Source: an uncultured Oxalobacteraceae bacterium (GTDB lineage Bacteria; Pseudomonadota; Gammaproteobacteria; Burkholderiales; Burkholderiaceae_D). Taken from it: a stretch of DNA of 8,611 bases. This document shows, piece by piece, positions 6,034 through 8,611 of the stretch. The stretch is taken from contig CALKVB010000119.1 of assembly GCA_937996605.1 (NCBI GenBank), forward strand, positions 1 to 8,611, read 5' to 3'. A program made the translations under genes and the position numbers. Numbering within the stretch: position 1 is the first letter of the stretch; the number at the start of each line of letters is the position of its first letter. The notes beneath the pieces were generated by a model. The model was not told the DNA's origin. It searched no databases and saw nothing but the letters and a program-made list of their open reading frames with translations.

Positions 6034-7296
6034 ATGGACGACGAAGAAGAGATTAATGAGTTCGTTCTAAAAGACTTTGAATTTGACTTTTCTCGCAACA
6101 AGCTTCCCGCATTGCTTTGCCAAGGAAAGCGTTGCTCAGGAAAGTCGTATGCAACTGTGGCACTTGCAGCCAAATGTACGCACATCAAGCGATGGGCTTG
6201 CTGGGCCGGGACGAAAGAAACGGGAGGATTTTGGACGAAAAAGTTCGGATCTGCTGCACCGGTGTATTATACGGATGATAAGGGTTTGGATGCATTGAAA
6301 CGAATCATGCGTTACCAAGAAGATAAGGCGTTATTGTACAGCGAACTTGGACAAGAACTTCCATCTCAATACTACATAGGTTTCATTTTTGATGATATTA
6401 CATCGAAAAAATGGAGGGCGGGACTGCAAATTCTCGATGAATTGTATTGCAACGGCCGCCATATGGGCATAGCCCCCTTTATGTCTTCGCAGCATCTTCG
6501 AAGTGTTCCACAATCCGTGCGGCTTAACGCTGATTATATTGTATTACTACACAACAGCAAACGTACGCTGAAAGCTTTACATGAAGAATACATCGAAGAA
6601 CCGGATGATTTTGAGACCTTTTCATCCTTGGCTCGCTGTGTCACAGATCAACGCGATGAGCTTGGAAACCGTTTATACAACTGTCTTGTATACAATAATA
6701 ACGCAACGTCTGATCGGATTGACGATATCTTCTCAATCATGAGGAAAAGCGATATACCGTTTGACCAAATTAAGCTTGGATGCGATAAATGGCGCGAATA
6801 CAACTCCAAAAATTATGTCAATCACGAAAGCCAAGATCAATTACGAAAGCACAAAAAGAAAGAGCGCATTCAAAGACTTCTCAAGCGACAAGAAGAACGA
6901 CGTCAACATCAGATCATGGGATTAGGTATGGCGATTGAACCCGATTATTATAGCGACGACAGTGCCGAGGACGAAGTTGACGACACAGATATCATTTCCC
7001 TGAAAAAACGCCGCGGTCCATCCATTCGCATAGTGCTGCCCAAACCGCCCCCCGCCAAGGAACAGCTAGCCCTTCCCGCACTCGATCTTCGCCATCAGCT
7101 ACCCGATGCTCGCCAATCCTTCAGCGGACAACCGTTGCAGCACCCAGCCATGCGATCCGATCCACGAATGTCCGACATGGGACGCCTGCTGCAACCTCGA
7201 AAACACGCGCCCTACGATTACGATCCATTCCGAACAAATGACCAATCGCGAAATCCCAAAGAAACACGAAATCCTTTTGATGACTATCCTTTCTGA
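6034..7296 (+). CDS. Long A32-like (FtsK/HerA-type) P-loop ATPase with disordered C-terminal tail
   Basis: The 420-residue product has an A32-type ATPase core, the family that drives genome packaging in nucleocytoplasmic large DNA viruses. Visible are Walker A at 31-38 (GKRCSGKS), RWACW at 53-57, Walker B at 117-121 (FIFDD), a sensor glutamine in SSQ at 151-153, and a conserved N-x-K-R-x-L-x-x-L-x-E-E-Y run at 174-186. The core ends near residue 260. The tail then shows a basic, probably coiled helix (269-292), an acidic patch (308-319), a KKRR cluster (324-327), a proline-rich segment and a C-terminus with DPF (397-399), NPF (413-415) and a final YPF. This layout suggests a motor core with a flexible protein-binding arm. 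The ATG at 6034 has G at -3 and G at +4. G+C content rises sharply from about 6950, where the tail begins. It is paralogous to the 774-1307 ATPase; I consider this longer one the likelier main packaging motor, but that is inference. Confidence 0.82.
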   Translation: MDDEEEINEFVLKDFEFDFSRNKLPALLCQGKRCSGKSYATVALAAKCTHIKRWACWAGTKETGGFWTKKFGSAAPVYYTDDKGLDALKRIMRYQEDKALLYSELGQELPSQYYIGFIFDDITSKKWRAGLQILDELYCNGRHMGIAPFMSSQHLRSVPQSVRLNADYIVLLHNSKRTLKALHEEYIEEPDDFETFSSLARCVTDQRDELGNRLYNCLVYNNNATSDRIDDIFSIMRKSDIPFDQIKLGCDKWREYNSKNYVNHESQDQLRKHKKKERIQRLLKRQEERRQHQIMGLGMAIEPDYYSDDSAEDEVDDTDIISLKKRRGPSIRIVLPKPPPAKEQLALPALDLRHQLPDARQSFSGQPLQHPAMRSDPRMSDMGRLLQPRKHAPYDYDPFRTNDQSRNPKETRNPFDDYPF

Positions 7297-7317
7297 GTGT
7301 GTACATATCCAATAAAA
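7297..7317 (+). promoter_or_regulatory. Short gap with AATAAA before the TspO-like gene
   Basis: Only 21 bases separate the ATPase stop from the TspO-like ATG. The gap ends with AATAAA at 7311-7316, one base before the ATG at 7318. It may be a late-type promoter or leader element for the TspO-like gene, or a 3'-end signal for the ATPase. Confidence 0.4.
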
Positions 7318-7830
7318 ATGACCCTTTCCACCACCAGTTGGATCGTGTCTGCCCTTCCCTTCACCGTTGGTCTTGTGTTGCCACCCATTGCATCCAAGGC
7401 TTTATGGCTACCCTTTGACTGGAAACCATCGTGTCAAGAGTCCAAACTATGCCGAAAACGCATGCCCGCCAGTCCTCCACCCATCGTCTTTTGGATCATG
7501 TGGAGTCTCTTGTATGCCTTGCTCGGCATCACGTGGGCATGGGCCCGCGAAAGCCAAATGGACGACGCACAACTCTACGACATTCTCTTTGGTGTCCTCA
7601 TCGCCATCATGTTTCTCTGGACCATTCGCTACTCCACCGGCCAGCACATGAAAGAATCCATCCTCACTCTCTACGGAAACTTCCTCTACATTCTCTGCAT
7701 TTGGTCGGTTCTGCTTGTAAAACAAAACTACGCCGCCATCACCTTCACACCTCTCGTCGCGTGGTTCATCTTTGCGCTTCAACTCTCCATCGCAGAAACC
7801 AATTTTTATTTACCAAGCGCTTCGTCATGA
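7318..7830 (+). CDS. TspO/MBR (tryptophan-rich sensory protein / translocator protein) family membrane protein
   Basis: The 170-residue product fits the TspO/MBR family of five-helix membrane proteins that bind tetrapyrroles and cholesterol-like ligands; in eukaryotes they sit in the outer mitochondrial or secretory membranes. The hallmark is residues 53-71, a Pro-Pro-Pro followed by hydrophobic residues with Phe58, Trp62, Leu65, Tyr66 and Gly70, matching the PPxWVFxxxWxxLYxxMG pattern. WKPS (35-38) before it and a final helix with P145, W149, F150, A153 and N162 also agree. Five helices are predicted at about 8-28, 53-77, 85-105, 118-136 and 139-158, and the length is typical. It is rich in Trp. 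A basic insert (ESKLCRKRMPAS, 41-52) lies in the loop where many members are shorter. I start it at 7318; a GTG at 7297 opens the same frame but has no support. Its stop overlaps the next start as ATGA. A role in manipulating host mitochondria or stress is inference. Confidence 0.78.
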   Translation: MTLSTTSWIVSALPFTVGLVLPPIASKALWLPFDWKPSCQESKLCRKRMPASPPPIVFWIMWSLLYALLGITWAWARESQMDDAQLYDILFGVLIAIMFLWTIRYSTGQHMKESILTLYGNFLYILCIWSVLLVKQNYAAITFTPLVAWFIFALQLSIAETNFYLPSASS

Positions 7831-8312
7831 GTGCCAACGACGTACAAACCATCATCGACTTTGTAGTCCGATCTCGAGATTGGTATCACCTCCAGTTCGT
7901 CCCCTTCCTGTATTCGCATGGATCGCAAGAAGAAAAAGCGCGCATTTATGACTTGACCAAACTGCCCTTGGAAAAGGAACTCGCAGAAATGAAGTTTTTG
8001 CTGCTTGGAAACGAACAGCTGCTGCAAAAAGCGTACGAGTACACCCAACGGAAGATTCAATCCCTACCACCTTTGGATTTGACACCCGAAGAACGGGCCA
8101 AACGTGTCAACACCATAATTGACATCCTAGTCCGTCATATGAAACATTATCTTCCCAGTATCTTGCACCAATCCAAAGACGAAGAACGGATCCGCATTCT
8201 CAGCATCTTAGATCAAGATCTCATTTCCCAATGCGCGAATTTGAAAATGATGCTTCTGGTCAATGACAGCTTCTTTACGCTTGTCGAAAATGTTTTACAG
8301 AGACGTTCTTAA
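7827..8312 (+). CDS. Unrecognised helical protein with two tandem copies of a ~70-residue unit
   Basis: The 161-residue product is charged, soluble and predicted almost entirely helical, with no known motif. It consists of two copies of one unit: residues 6-76 and 94-160 align with one 4-residue gap. Shared landmarks are V-x-TIID-x-x-VR at the start of each unit, a following Pro (26, 110), E-E-x-x-RI (35-40, 119-124), A-x-x-x-K-x-x-LL-x-N (53-62, 137-146), and Q-R near the end. By hand I count about 20 identical residues over 67 aligned. The ATG at 7827 overlaps the stop of the TspO-like gene as ATGA, so the two are tightly coupled. The open frame continues far upstream, but that part is antithetic in composition (His/Arg-rich) and lies inside the TspO gene, so it is not coding. 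AATAAA lies at 8336-8341, 23 bases after the stop. Function unknown; a helical dimer-like adaptor is one possibility. Confidence 0.72.
   Translation: MSANDVQTIIDFVVRSRDWYHLQFVPFLYSHGSQEEKARIYDLTKLPLEKELAEMKFLLLGNEQLLQKAYEYTQRKIQSLPPLDLTPEERAKRVNTIIDILVRHMKHYLPSILHQSKDEERIRILSILDQDLISQCANLKMMLLVNDSFFTLVENVLQRRS
7842..8054 (+). repeat. Internal protein repeat, copy 1 (residues 6-76)
   Basis: This is the first copy of the helical unit within the gene at 7827-8312, beginning VQTIIDFVVR and ending TQRK. It is four residues longer than copy 2, the extra residues lying in the WYHL region at about 19-22. The likeness is at the protein level; the DNA of the two copies is diverged, so the duplication is old. 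Confidence 0.6.
8106..8306 (+). repeat. Internal protein repeat, copy 2 (residues 94-160)
   Basis: This is the second copy of the helical unit within the gene at 7827-8312, beginning VNTIIDILVR and ending LQRR. A linker of about 17 residues rich in Pro and charged residues (PPLDLTPEERAK) separates it from copy 1. Confidence 0.6.
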
Positions 8313-8327
8313 ATCATTGATACTGGA

Positions 8328-8611
8328 TTAAACACAATAAAATCTCTTGAGAATCACTCCCGGAAGCTCACAGTCTGGTATATCTTGCGTCGTCGATAGT
8401 AAGAAATGATACACCTCAGCTGCAGCGTCACGATCCAATTCACTCCTTTTTGCGTAATATACCAGTTGAGATGAAAGAAGGAAACAGAAGGCAGAGAAGT
8501 ATATCGCTTCGAACGGTCCATGGAGAGTGTACAAAGCAAAGAGGATAATGCTGGATACTCCGGCAAAAAATGCTAAAACCGTGTACGCTTCATGCATCTC
8601 CTTGTAATACT
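8328..8611 (-). CDS. Small membrane protein, C-terminal part (N-terminus off the right edge)
   Basis: A minus-strand frame ends at a TAA at 8328-8330 and stays open to the right edge. A possible start is the ATG at 8595-8597, giving 89 residues, but the four codons upstream of it (Tyr-Tyr-Lys-Glu) are also open, so the gene may begin outside the window. The visible part has two membrane helices (about 4-24 and 30-50, counted from that Met) joined by a short HGPF turn, then a polar tail of about 40 residues with several acidic residues, ending RFYCV. It is convergent with the duplicated helical protein, with 15 bases between the stops. No family is recognised. Membrane nature is clear; everything else is unknown. 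Confidence 0.6.
   Translation of the reverse strand, partial: YYKEMHEAYTVLAFFAGVSSIILFALYTLHGPFEAIYFSAFCFLLSSQLVYYAKRSELDRDAAAEVYHFLLSTTQDIPDCELPGVILKRFYCV

Noticed and set aside
7431..7826. Upstream extension of the 7827-8312 frame inside the TspO-like gene
   Set aside because: The extension is His/Arg-rich shadow sequence of the TspO-like gene; the tandem repeat begins just after the Met at 7827.
8598..8611. AAGGAG just before the ATG at 8597 on the minus strand, resembling a Shine-Dalgarno site
   Set aside because: No other gene in the window has such a site, and the frame is open through it, so it is probably coding sequence.
1..8611. tRNA genes, CRISPR arrays, insertion sequences or introns
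   Set aside because: No cloverleaf, regularly spaced repeat, transposase, terminal inverted repeat or split reading frame was seen.

Overview
The window looks like a piece of a large eukaryotic DNA virus, most probably a member of the nucleocytoplasmic large DNA viruses (Nucleocytoviricota), or a viral scaffold from a metagenome. The reasons are two P-loop ATPases of the A32 (FtsK/HerA-like) packaging type, a PCNA-type sliding clamp, a GT-A glycosyltransferase, a zinc-ribbon/HNH-like nuclease, very tight intron-free gene packing on both strands, and start codons with a purine at -3 and often G at +4 instead of Shine-Dalgarno sequences. No capsid protein, polymerase, tRNA or other lineage marker is present, so the family cannot be named from this window.

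Layout, left to right. 1-662 (-): start of an unrecognised helical protein that runs off the left edge. 774-1307 (+): a compact A32-like ATPase, divergent from it. 1389-2198 (+): a four-helix membrane protein with a large middle domain. 2180-2581 (-) and 2505-2816 (-): an unrecognised soluble protein and a small single-span membrane protein, overlapping each other. 2843-3754 (+): a glycosyltransferase whose last 41 or so codons lie antisense to the end of the clamp gene. 3630-4610 (-): PCNA-like clamp with an N-terminal extension carrying a basic nuclear-localisation-like cluster. 4668-5921 (-): a nuclease-like protein built as two zinc ribbons, two HNH/endonuclease-VII-like units and two more zinc ribbons. 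6034-7296 (+): a second, longer A32-like ATPase with a disordered tail. 7318-7830 (+): a TspO/MBR-family membrane protein. 7827-8312 (+): an unrecognised protein made of two copies of a helical unit of about 70 residues. 8328-8611 (-): C-terminal part of a small membrane protein running off the right edge. No stretch over 300 bases lacks a gene; the longest gaps are about 110 bases.

How the genes may work together: the clamp belongs to replication, and the two A32-type ATPases are best explained by DNA packaging or a related DNA-translocation job, one copy perhaps having a specialised role. The nuclease-like gene and the long ATPase share a 112-base divergent promoter region and a lower G+C content than their neighbours, which suggests a shared history (joint acquisition, homing, or a packaging/debranching pair). 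The membrane proteins and glycosyltransferase fit virion-membrane or host-membrane remodelling. The most noteworthy observations are the pair of ATPase paralogues, the mirror-like domain order of the nuclease, the A+T-rich island that ends inside the long ATPase, the viral TspO, the internally duplicated 161-residue protein, and AATAAA hexamers concentrated at gene boundaries.
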